Below are positions 27,032 through 34,928 of a DNA stretch of 64,000 nt, piece after piece (position 1 is the stretch's first letter; every line of letters begins with the position of its first letter). The position numbers and the translations under genes were made by a program. Source of the DNA: CAYJAD01 sp964371835 (GTDB lineage Bacteria; Desulfobacterota; Desulfovibrionia; Desulfovibrionales; Desulfovibrionaceae); the NCBI GenBank assembly GCA_964371835.1, contig CAYJOP010000002.1:1-64000 (forward strand), read 5' to 3'. The notes beneath the pieces were generated by a model. The model was not told the DNA's origin. It made no database searches and saw only the letters and a program-made list of their open reading frames with translations.

Positions 27032-27129
27032 TGCAAGTAAATTTTTTTCAGGTGGGGACTAACGAAATTTTTTGAAAATTTCGCACGGCGCAAAAAAACC
27101 AAACTTGTTTTGCGTCCGCAAAGCGCTAC

Positions 27130-27147
27130 TTGGAGCCAGTGTAGCTC
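27130..27147 (+). promoter_or_regulatory. Possible weak sigma-54-type promoter before STAS gene
   Basis: TTGGAGCCAGTGTAGCT has GG and GC 10 bases apart but deviates from consensus in both boxes. It is about 60 bases before the STAS gene. It could be chance. Confidence 0.25.
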
Positions 27148-27204
27148 TAAGGTATTACAATAGTTGTGTTGTTAAGTTTTGATTAACTAAAAAAGGATGC
27201 TATA

Positions 27205-27540
27205 ATGAACGTAACAGTTAATTCTCAAGAGGGCATTACCATTGCAGAATTTATAGGACGTATGGATGCAACAAATGCTACTGTTTTTGAAGAAACTTTA
27301 GACAAATGCTTTGCCAATGGGCAAAAAAAAATCATCATTGATTTTTCAAATTTAGAATATATAAGCTCTGCTGGTTTGCGAAGTATTTTAATTATTGAAA
27401 AGAAAAGAAATAGCAACGCAGCCCAGATTGTATTTTGTTCTTTGCAAAGCACAGTCAATGATATTTTTCAGATTTCTGCTTTTAGAACCATCTTACAAGT
27501 TGTTGCAAATATTGATGAGGCCAAGCTGGCTTTAGCATAA
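27205..27540 (+). CDS. Anti-sigma factor antagonist (STAS domain)
   Basis: A 111-residue single-domain STAS protein, like SpoIIAA/RsbV/BtrV. The phosphorylation motif is present in YISSAGLRSI (Ser at about residue 55). In partner switching, unphosphorylated STAS protein binds the RsbW-like kinase. The kinase gene follows 12 bases later and a SpoIIE phosphatase gene lies at 28959, so all three parts of a switch are here. Confidence 0.92.
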   Translation: MNVTVNSQEGITIAEFIGRMDATNATVFEETLDKCFANGQKKIIIDFSNLEYISSAGLRSILIIEKKRNSNAAQIVFCSLQSTVNDIFQISAFRTILQVVANIDEAKLALA

Positions 27541-27552
27541 TGTGAGAGAGAT

Positions 27553-28014
27553 ATGCTTACAAAAAAAATTCCTGCCAGATTGGATACTTTGCACAATATA
27601 CAACAAGATATTGTGGCTCAACTTCCGTTGGAATTTCAAGAAGTTTGTAGTAAGATTGAACTTGTTTTGGAAGAAGTTTTGGTTAATATTTTTAATCATG
27701 CATATAAGGATGATGACCAAGAGGGTGAAGTAGAAATTACTTTTTGTATAGGCAAATATGAAGACCAAGCATGCGCCATTTTAGGTGTTCGTGATTGGGG
27801 AACTGCGTTTAATCCTTTTAATGACGTACCGCCACCTAACTTAGGTCTTGATGCCGAACATAGACCCATTGGCGGCTTAGGAATTCATTTTGTAAAGACG
27901 ATGGTTACGCATTATGTGTATAAATATGAAGATGATAGTAATCTGATTGAACTGTATTTTGTGCCATCGAATTTCCAAATTACAACCAAGAACATGAGTG
28001 AAAATGCATGCTAA
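27553..28014 (+). CDS. RsbW/SpoIIAB-like anti-sigma kinase
   Basis: A 153-residue GHKL-type ATPase. The N-box is VLEEVLVNIFNHAY, and the G1 and G2 boxes are RDWGTAFNPF and PIGGLGIHFVKTM. It would phosphorylate the STAS protein encoded upstream. Its second partner (a sigma factor or another protein) is not visible in the window. It overlaps the next gene by 7 bases. Confidence 0.9.
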   Translation: MLTKKIPARLDTLHNIQQDIVAQLPLEFQEVCSKIELVLEEVLVNIFNHAYKDDDQEGEVEITFCIGKYEDQACAILGVRDWGTAFNPFNDVPPPNLGLDAEHRPIGGLGIHFVKTMVTHYVYKYEDDSNLIELYFVPSNFQITTKNMSENAC

Positions 28015-28805
28015 ATGCTTCATTGAAAAACTCACTTGCGGTCTTGGTTTGCGCCTTGTTTTTTAGCAACGCTTGTATTGCTATAGCTGCCCAGATTATA
28101 TCCCACGATATTAAAGTAAGTTATTCAACACCAACACGCTTATCTCCCGTAAACGGAAAAATAAAAGCTAACATGCCTGAAGTTAAGCAAAGTAATCGGC
28201 AAATTGAAAACATTAAAAATATAGCACCTGTATTTACTGTAAAAAATGAAAGTAATAATCCAGCGAAAACAAATAAAAACATAGCTGAAAAGCAAAAAAC
28301 AAGCGGCGAACAAAAGGTAAGAGTTATTAATTATGAAGATGTATATGCCCTTTCGTCATATGCTAAATATCTTCAGCTAAACAGTTATTATCCAAAAAAC
28401 CTTTCATTTTTGGATGATACGCTCTGGCAAGAAGCCATCAATAAGGCATCATTAAAATATGCATTAAGTCCAGAGTTTATTGCCGCTGTTATTAAGGTTG
28501 AGTCAGACTTTAATGTAAATGCTGTATCTTCAAAGGGTGCTGAGGGCCTTATGCAGATTATGCCTTCCACGCAAGACTACTTAAATTTACACGATCCCTT
28601 TAATCCTGAACTCAATATTATGGCTGGCTCCGCTTACTTGCGAGAGCAATTAGACAAGTTTGGTTCTGAAGAATTGGCCCTTGCAGCCTATAATGCTGGT
28701 CCTGCAAATGTTATGAAATATAAAGGCATACCCCCCTTCGCTGAAACACAAAACTATGTGGTTAAAGTTTTGAAATACAAAAATAAATATATGAATGAAT
28801 ATTAA
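28008..28805 (+). CDS. Lytic transglycosylase (SLT family), T3SS-linked
   Basis: A 265-residue exported protein: a signal sequence (SLAVLVCALFFSNACIAIAA), a Lys/Asn-rich linker, and a C-terminal SLT domain from about residue 150. It has the catalytic Glu in AVIKVESDFN, then SSKGAEGLMQIMPST, and ALAAYNAGPANV. Such enzymes open peptidoglycan to let secretion machines assemble. Overlap with the anti-sigma gene suggests it is co-expressed; use for T3SS assembly is inference from position. Confidence 0.9.
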   Translation: MLNASLKNSLAVLVCALFFSNACIAIAAQIISHDIKVSYSTPTRLSPVNGKIKANMPEVKQSNRQIENIKNIAPVFTVKNESNNPAKTNKNIAEKQKTSGEQKVRVINYEDVYALSSYAKYLQLNSYYPKNLSFLDDTLWQEAINKASLKYALSPEFIAAVIKVESDFNVNAVSSKGAEGLMQIMPSTQDYLNLHDPFNPELNIMAGSAYLREQLDKFGSEELALAAYNAGPANVMKYKGIPPFAETQNYVVKVLKYKNKYMNEY

Positions 28806-28958
28806 AAAAATTATAACCATACATGCAACAAAGTAGCATGGCAATTGGCTATTAATAATGTTAAAAGGACTGTTTTAGGAGACAAAATATCCACAGTTTG
28901 TCATAAATTTGCAGCATGTCCACTGGATTGAACTTAACTAAGTATATAAGGTTTTATT

Positions 28959-31070
28959 ATGTTTAGAAATATGCGTGTAAAAGCAAAAATTTTAACTATT
29001 GTGCTTGGGACTTTGTTATCAGCAGTTTTTATAATTGCAATTATATCCTATCACGAACTTAACTCATTGGCTAAATACTCACAAAGTGCCAATGTGAATT
29101 TAAGTGAAACAACTACAGCGATTAGTCAAAATGCTTTATTAAATCAGGCAGAAAGCATTATGTTAAAGCTAGTAACCACGCATGCAAATCATATTAATTC
29201 AATCTTCACTCATGCAGAAAATGAATTATTTGTGGCAGCGAGGATAGCTACTTTATTTTTCAATAGTGCAGAAAGTTTGATTAAATCAAATGCTGAGGCT
29301 GATGAATTTTTAGTATTTGCACCAAATACAGAAGTAACAGATGAAGTTAAACAAGAAATACGCATACTTAAAAGCATGCGCAAGCAAATAAGCCCCCTTG
29401 TAGAAAATCATATTTTTCATGATATGTATGTGGGAACACAAAATGGTATTTTTTACAATTATGCAAAAAAATCCCCCATTTTTGAAGCATATGACCCAAG
29501 ATTAAGACCTTGGTATGTTAAAACATTTGATATTTATAATGACGTTAGTTGGATTGAAACATATTCTTTTAGCGATAACCGTACTGATATAACAGGGTCC
29601 ATTGCCATTAAAGGTCTGGATGGAAAAACATTGGGTGCTGTTGGTGGTGATATTCCTCTTGATTTTTTTACAAACTTTTTGAGACGTAATGTAGCCAGTG
29701 GAAATAGTTATGCTTTTGTCATTGATAGACAAGGAAATTTTATTGTTCACCCAAGATATCACGAAAAGGGTTTTGATAGGTCTCCTTTAAAAACAGCCAC
29801 AGGCAATAGAGCTGAAACCTTAAAGGCTATGGCAAGAGGGGAGACTGGCATAAATATGGTTACGACCGATGGTTTTAATCACTATGTGGCCTTCGCACCT
29901 ATTCATGTGGTGGGCTGGTCCTTGGGCATTAGCATCCCCATTGCCGATGTTACAGCACCAGCAGAAGGGCTTAGGGTTGCCATTGCTAATTTTACAGAAA
30001 ATGCCCAAAAAAATATCAAAAATGCCCTATCAAGTATATTGTCTACATTTTCTGTGCTGTTTATGATGTGTATTGCAGTTTTCTTTGTGATTTCCATAAT
30101 TTTTGCAAGAACGATCACTAAGCCATTACAAGAGTTAAGTCAAAAAGCTAAACTTATAGGCGATGGTAATTTGGATACAAAGATTGAGGTTTATAGTAAG
30201 GATGAAGTTGGAGACCTTGCTGCAACCTTTAATGGAATGAGCGAACGTCTTCAAAGGTACATCGCCAATTTATCAACTGTGATTAAAGAAAAGGAAGCCA
30301 TTAATAGCGAATTATCCGTAGCGGCTAATATTCAAAAAGATATGCTGCCTAAGATTTTCCCAACTTTTGAAAATATCAATGGTGCAAGGATTTTTGCTGA
30401 AATGATACCTGCCAAAGAAGTTGGCGGTGATTTTTATGATATTTTCTTCATTGATGAGCAACAGACCAAGCTTTGTTGTATTGTTGCAGATGTAAGTGGT
30501 AAGGGTATTCCATCATCTCTTTTCATGGTGATTGCCAAAACTATTTTGAAGTCAAGCTTGCTTGGTGATGGCAATTTATCAGAATCAATTAATAAAGCCA
30601 ACGTGTTATTGGCAGAAGAAAATAATTCTTGCATGTTTGTTACAGTCTTTGCTTCAATTTTAAGTATAAATACTGGTGAATTCCAATATGTAAACTGCGG
30701 CCACAATCCACCATTTTTATACACCAAGGGTAACAGTTTTGAATTTATGAATGTTAATTCCTCTCTACCTCTGGCGGTAAGCGAGGCAGTGTCATATGAA
30801 ATGCAAACAATGCAACTTAACCTTGGCGATATTGTTTATATGTATACAGATGGTATTAACGAAGCCATGAACGAACATGGTGAAGCTTATGGAGATAAAG
30901 TGTTAAGGGATACTTTGAACTCCATACCCCAAAGTCCAGACCTTAATCCAACTATGATTGATAAGTTTATTAGAGATGATGTAAGTCGCTTTGTGGGTGC
31001 AACCGAACAGTCTGATGATATGACAACGTTAGTTTTGCAATACACAAGTGACATAAATAAAAATAATTAA
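28959..31070 (+). CDS. Membrane sensor phosphatase (Cache-HAMP-SpoIIE)
   Basis: A 703-residue sensor. It has a membrane helix near residues 12-32, a periplasmic double Cache domain (for example PRLRPWYVKTFDIYNDVSWIETYSF), a second helix near 365-390, a HAMP domain (ITKPLQELSQKAKLIGDGNLDTKI), then a SpoIIE/PP2C phosphatase (AEMIPAKEVGGDFYDIFFID; VADVSGKGIPSSLFM; VYMYTDGINEAMN). The phosphatase probably resets the phosphorylated STAS protein, as RsbU does for RsbV. The Cache domain suggests that a small external ligand controls the switch. Confidence 0.93.
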   Translation: MFRNMRVKAKILTIVLGTLLSAVFIIAIISYHELNSLAKYSQSANVNLSETTTAISQNALLNQAESIMLKLVTTHANHINSIFTHAENELFVAARIATLFFNSAESLIKSNAEADEFLVFAPNTEVTDEVKQEIRILKSMRKQISPLVENHIFHDMYVGTQNGIFYNYAKKSPIFEAYDPRLRPWYVKTFDIYNDVSWIETYSFSDNRTDITGSIAIKGLDGKTLGAVGGDIPLDFFTNFLRRNVASGNSYAFVIDRQGNFIVHPRYHEKGFDRSPLKTATGNRAETLKAMARGETGINMVTTDGFNHYVAFAPIHVVGWSLGISIPIADVTAPAEGLRVAIANFTENAQKNIKNALSSILSTFSVLFMMCIAVFFVISIIFARTITKPLQELSQKAKLIGDGNLDTKIEVYSKDEVGDLAATFNGMSERLQRYIANLSTVIKEKEAINSELSVAANIQKDMLPKIFPTFENINGARIFAEMIPAKEVGGDFYDIFFIDEQQTKLCCIVADVSGKGIPSSLFMVIAKTILKSSLLGDGNLSESINKANVLLAEENNSCMFVTVFASILSINTGEFQYVNCGHNPPFLYTKGNSFEFMNVNSSLPLAVSEAVSYEMQTMQLNLGDIVYMYTDGINEAMNEHGEAYGDKVLRDTLNSIPQSPDLNPTMIDKFIRDDVSRFVGATEQSDDMTTLVLQYTSDINKNN

Positions 31071-31105
31071 TTGCTGTTCTTTAAATATAAAAAATTATCA
31101 TGCTT

Positions 31106-31122
31106 TGGCATAAATTATGCTT
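31106..31122 (+). promoter_or_regulatory. Sigma-54-type promoter for effector candidate 1
   Basis: TTGGCATAAATTATGCTTT has GG (31107-31108) and GC (31119-31120) 10 bases apart. The same 17-base core occurs before effector candidate 2. A shared leader block ACTGCAAACTTT-A/G-TTGTCAGTGA follows at 31142-31164. Confidence 0.8.
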
Positions 31123-31198
31123 TGTGTATTACAAGCAAAACACTGCAAACTTTATTGTCAGTGAAAATATTTGTAAAAGCCATCGGAGGATTGGAATA

Positions 31199-33577
31199 AT
31201 GACTCAATTTACTAGTTTGACAAGTGTAGTTACCAAGTTGCGTGATTTTGGTGAAGAATATGCTGCTAAAAACGCTGAAGGATCTTTTATTCAAAGTACC
31301 AAGGGACTATTTGATAGATTCATACTATGGTTTAAAGGTAAGTCAAACCCCATAGTTCAAGGTAATAAAGATGCCATTCGCAGCATATCAAGCGATATTA
31401 AGGAAGCATTGGGAGAGAAATATCAAACTGAATTTCTAAGTTTTTTGGGTGATTTTGAAAATTCTTCACGCCCTGTGAAGTCTAGACAACTCGCCGATGC
31501 CATCGAAAGTACCTTAATGTTAAGAAGTGCAAAAGTTGAAGTCTTTATGAGTTCAGTTGCGACTGATTTAGAAGATATTTTGAGTGTAGCCATGGACAAA
31601 TTTTCCATTGAGCCAGAAAGAGCAAGCGACTTGTTAGATAGAATTAAAAGTTTTGTTGCCAAGGATTTACAACAATTTGATAACTATGAATATCCTTTTG
31701 AGGGTGAAGAATTAATTGGAAAATTAAAAGGAATTGTAGAATCAGAAGCTCGTAGCATGATATTAGATATTGTAGGGGAAAAAAGAGAACAAATTAAATC
31801 TATTATAACAGAAAGGCTCACTGACGGTAAGCCGCTAGCAACAGCACCCCCAAATATCGAAGCTTTAACTACAGCGGTTTTAGATCTTTTAGTTAATGGT
31901 GAGTTAGCATCGCAGTTTGACACATCTAACCTAAATGAACTTCTAACTGCCGGTATTCAATCCATTGTTGAGCAATTTAATACTCAGGTGGAAGCTATTC
32001 AAACCTCCGAACTCGATGATTCACATAAAACCATTTTGCTTAATACATTTATGCAAAGCGGAAAAATTATTGGCGAGCAACGCCTTGAACTTATGATTAA
32101 TTCATTTAGTGACACAGTTGACTTTTTGCATGATCTGCTTCCTCATAGGTGCTTATTGACCAAAGTAAGTGCTAAAGCAGAAGTAAAAGCATTTAGTGAC
32201 GAACTGGATGCGAAGCTTGCTGCCCTTGGTGAAGACTTAACAGACGTGGCAGCCACTGCCAGTAATAAGGATTTTTATGAACTATTAATAAGTTCTGCAC
32301 TACAAACAAATATATACAAGAGTGATAGTGACTTTCATTCAAATTTCTCAGCCTTACTGTTTAATACTTTGTATGATATACAAAGCACAGATGAGGGCCG
32401 CTTAGCAGATTTTGCAAATGCCAGAGAACTTTTAAAGCAAGTTTTTTACTTAGCATCTGCCGAGCGTAGCCATCAGCACTTTTTTGATTTTAATGGCAAC
32501 GTAACCATTGACCTTGATGCCGTTCCACCCGGCATGATTCTACATACTCACCTTGTTCACATTGCAGAAGCTAACAATGCAATGGCAACACTTCCTTCAT
32601 ACGTTTCTGAGGAAGAAAAACAAAAGATACAATCAAGAATACAAGCTGAAATTGTTTCTGCTTTCTATCAACCTATAGGTAAAGTTATACATGATAAATA
32701 CCATGAGCAAAGGGCAGGATTGCAAGAAGATGACCGTGCTAAGCTTGAACCAGGTCGCGAAGCACGCGATGCATATCTAGAGGCTGTGGGAAATCTTAAA
32801 CGCTTGGAAAGAGAACTTGCTGGTTATTTTAGAATTGAGAAGGAACTAGTTAGACTAAATGAGCGCATTGAGACTTTGCCAGATGGTAGTGAACCCTATA
32901 GAACTACAGAAGCGCAAATTTCACAATTAACGCTACAAAGACAATCTATTTTAAGAGATAAAATAGAAGTATTGAGAAATCATGACATTGCATCTCAGGT
33001 GCTAAGACAAGCTACGGCTGAGTACGATTTATATAAGGACGCTCTACAAAGAGTCGAAAGTTTTGATAATGCTGAAAGAGATTTCACTTTACTTAATAGT
33101 TCTGAACTACTAAAAATCAGAGGATTTTTCCCAGAAATTTTCCTAAAAGACTTTGATAGAGCTTCTGGGCTTAGTGTTAATGGGGTATCATTCATCCCTG
33201 CTAGTCCAGATGCATCGGATGAAGAAAAAATCGCAGTATTTCAAAGCATAATTGACTCATTTAGAGGTGATACGGAACAGATGGGAAAAGTTTTAGGCGC
33301 ACTTCATCAGGGATTTCAAGCTATTACCCTTGCTGGGTTTATGGAATTGCCTGCGGGAAAAGAATTTCTCTCAATGGAACCAAGAGATGTTAGTTCAGAT
33401 AATTTTTTTCATATTACTGGGCCAGGCATGGATGGTACATTTAGTGTTAGTGTTGATCATTCCAAACAACGTCCCACAAGTTTTTTTGTTTCCAATGTTG
33501 AGATTATCATTAGCGGTTTAAGTGAAGATGTTCCCACATTCACTATCGGTGATGTAAAGGCTATGTATAGCGTATAA
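31199..33577 (+). CDS. Putative T3SS effector 1 (792 aa, unknown family)
   Basis: A 792-residue protein of no recognised family. The start at 31199 is set by CGGAGGA upstream and by matching the paralogue's start; a longer frame would run over the promoter. It has no signal peptide or membrane helix. The N-terminus (MTQFTSLTSVV) is polar, and a near-identical block GLFDRFILWF lies at about 37-46. A long charged helical region spans about 500-640 and a C-terminal domain begins near FLKDFDRASG. It is paralogous along its whole length to the gene at 34929. CesT-like chaperone genes follow, and its promoter is of sigma-54 type. These together make it a good effector candidate; secretion is inference. 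Confidence 0.75.
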   Translation: MTQFTSLTSVVTKLRDFGEEYAAKNAEGSFIQSTKGLFDRFILWFKGKSNPIVQGNKDAIRSISSDIKEALGEKYQTEFLSFLGDFENSSRPVKSRQLADAIESTLMLRSAKVEVFMSSVATDLEDILSVAMDKFSIEPERASDLLDRIKSFVAKDLQQFDNYEYPFEGEELIGKLKGIVESEARSMILDIVGEKREQIKSIITERLTDGKPLATAPPNIEALTTAVLDLLVNGELASQFDTSNLNELLTAGIQSIVEQFNTQVEAIQTSELDDSHKTILLNTFMQSGKIIGEQRLELMINSFSDTVDFLHDLLPHRCLLTKVSAKAEVKAFSDELDAKLAALGEDLTDVAATASNKDFYELLISSALQTNIYKSDSDFHSNFSALLFNTLYDIQSTDEGRLADFANARELLKQVFYLASAERSHQHFFDFNGNVTIDLDAVPPGMILHTHLVHIAEANNAMATLPSYVSEEEKQKIQSRIQAEIVSAFYQPIGKVIHDKYHEQRAGLQEDDRAKLEPGREARDAYLEAVGNLKRLERELAGYFRIEKELVRLNERIETLPDGSEPYRTTEAQISQLTLQRQSILRDKIEVLRNHDIASQVLRQATAEYDLYKDALQRVESFDNAERDFTLLNSSELLKIRGFFPEIFLKDFDRASGLSVNGVSFIPASPDASDEEKIAVFQSIIDSFRGDTEQMGKVLGALHQGFQAITLAGFMELPAGKEFLSMEPRDVSSDNFFHITGPGMDGTFSVSVDHSKQRPTSFFVSNVEIIISGLSEDVPTFTIGDVKAMYSV

Positions 33578-33800
33578 TAATATTTAATTGGTGGATGCTT
33601 AAAAAGCATAGTCATGCACTTTTACATAAGGCACTGCATTTAAGAGTTGATGTGTTTGATGTTATACATATTTTTACCAGCACCTGAATGAATATGAATT
33701 TAGGTTAATATTTGAGATGAGCACATGCGTTCTCAAGTGTTAAAGTGCTGCGAAAAACCTTTTTAGCAAGGCAAGGCCCAGATTATTTAAAGGAGTTTAT

Positions 33801-34235
33801 ATGGATTTTGATACCTTACTAAGCAAAACAATAAGTAAGCTTGGTATTGAAGCTTCAGGCTTACCCGAAAGCAACGTGCTTAAGTTCACCCTTAACAATG
33901 CAACGGTGAGCATTGAAGCAAATGACGAATATGTATTTTTATCAAGTAAAATTATGGATATTCCCCATGAAAATAAAATGCTTATTTATGATTTTTTGTT
34001 AAAAATTTCAAATCTTGGCAGGCTTAATTCCTATGTGGGGTTAAACAAAGATAAGGGTAGCTTGACCTGCACAACAAAAAAACAATTGGAAATTGTTACC
34101 GAAGAAGACTTCATCATAAGCATTGGGGAGCATATCCAAAATGTTGAATTTTTGTGTGAGGCCATTGAAAAACTTCAAGGTACATCTTCTGAAACAACTG
34201 AGCAAATTGATACTCAACATATGCTAAGGGTATAA
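33801..34235 (+). CDS. CesT-like effector chaperone 1
   Basis: A 144-residue acidic protein: N-terminal helix MDFDTLLSKTISKLGIE, sheet strands with ATVSIEANDEYVFLSSKIMDIP, and a C-terminal helix (HIQNVEFLCEAIEKLQG). This is the class I chaperone fold and size. It is homologous to the next gene. The client is probably one of the two flanking 790-residue proteins. AAAGGAG precedes the ATG; 223 non-coding bases separate it from effector candidate 1. Confidence 0.82.
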   Translation: MDFDTLLSKTISKLGIEASGLPESNVLKFTLNNATVSIEANDEYVFLSSKIMDIPHENKMLIYDFLLKISNLGRLNSYVGLNKDKGSLTCTTKKQLEIVTEEDFIISIGEHIQNVEFLCEAIEKLQGTSSETTEQIDTQHMLRV

Positions 34236-34244
34236 TGGTAAATC

Positions 34245-34631
34245 ATGGACTTTCAAAAAATAATAAGCGAAATACAAGACGTGTTGGGCTTTGAAAATCT
34301 AACTCTTGATGAAAATGATACAATCACATTAAGCGTTGATAATTTATATGCCACATTAGCTTCTAAAGATAATTATGTATATATTGTAACAACTCTTTGT
34401 GAAGTTCCAGAAAATCCTTCAGAACTATATGCTCTTGCCCTAGCTCATAATGATATGGGTAAATTGGGAGTGCATATTGGTGTATTAAATCATAATAATT
34501 CCTTAATTATGACAACAAAAATTAGCTTAATGGGCCTAAGTACAAGATATCTACTTAAAAGATTAAATAATCACTTTGAGAGTTCTAAAATACTTTTGCA
34601 GGAAATGGCAAATTTAGAAAATGCTGAGTAA
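34245..34631 (+). CDS. CesT-like effector chaperone 2
   Basis: A 128-residue homologue of the preceding chaperone: MDFQKIISEIQDVLGFENL, then LYATLASKDNYVYIVTTLCEVPE, and a C-terminal helix. It starts ten bases after the previous stop, so the two are co-transcribed. One chaperone per effector paralogue, or a heterodimer as in SycN-YscB, are both possible. Confidence 0.82.
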   Translation: MDFQKIISEIQDVLGFENLTLDENDTITLSVDNLYATLASKDNYVYIVTTLCEVPENPSELYALALAHNDMGKLGVHIGVLNHNNSLIMTTKISLMGLSTRYLLKRLNNHFESSKILLQEMANLENAE

Positions 34632-34689
34632 AAGTAGCTAAGAACTTACGGTTGAGTGCGGAGTTTGTATGCTAATTGCCAACATAAAG

Positions 34690-34725
34690 GGCCTGCACAC
34701 ATTTTTTAGTATTGTTTTTGTGCTT
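34690..34725 (+). repeat. Small dispersed repeat, partial copy C
   Basis: GGCCTGCACACATTTTTTAG and the following TTTTTGTGCTT match copy A (10374-10428) in the same orientation. It lies in the gap between the chaperone genes and effector candidate 2. The same gap has an inverted repeat TGCTGACTAT / ATAGTCAGCA (34739-34748 and 34773-34782), about 85 bases upstream of the promoter and so a possible activator site. Confidence 0.5.
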
Positions 34726-34833
34726 ATATAATCTATTTTGCTGACTATGCACTCCGCTTGTATATAGAATGTATAGTCAGCATTAATAATCATCCAATGC
34801 GCATAAAAACAAGAAATAGAGTGCTTTAGCCTT

Positions 34834-34850
34834 TGGCATAAATTATGCTT
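34834..34850 (+). promoter_or_regulatory. Sigma-54-type promoter for effector candidate 2
   Basis: TTGGCATAAATTATGCTTA has GG (34835-34836) and GC (34847-34848) 10 bases apart, identical in its core to the promoter at 31106. The shared leader block ACTGCAAACTTT-G-TTGTCAGTGA follows at 34872-34894. Confidence 0.8.
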
Positions 34851-34928
34851 ATTATAAAAAATAAGCATATTACTGCAAACTTTGTTGTCAGTGATAGCAT
34901 ATGCTAACTTTAACTGAGAGGATCAAAC

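Noticed and set aside
28850..28925. TTGTCATAAATTTGC before the SpoIIE gene as a sigma-54 promoter
   Set aside because: The first box has GT instead of GG and the spacing is 9, not 10.
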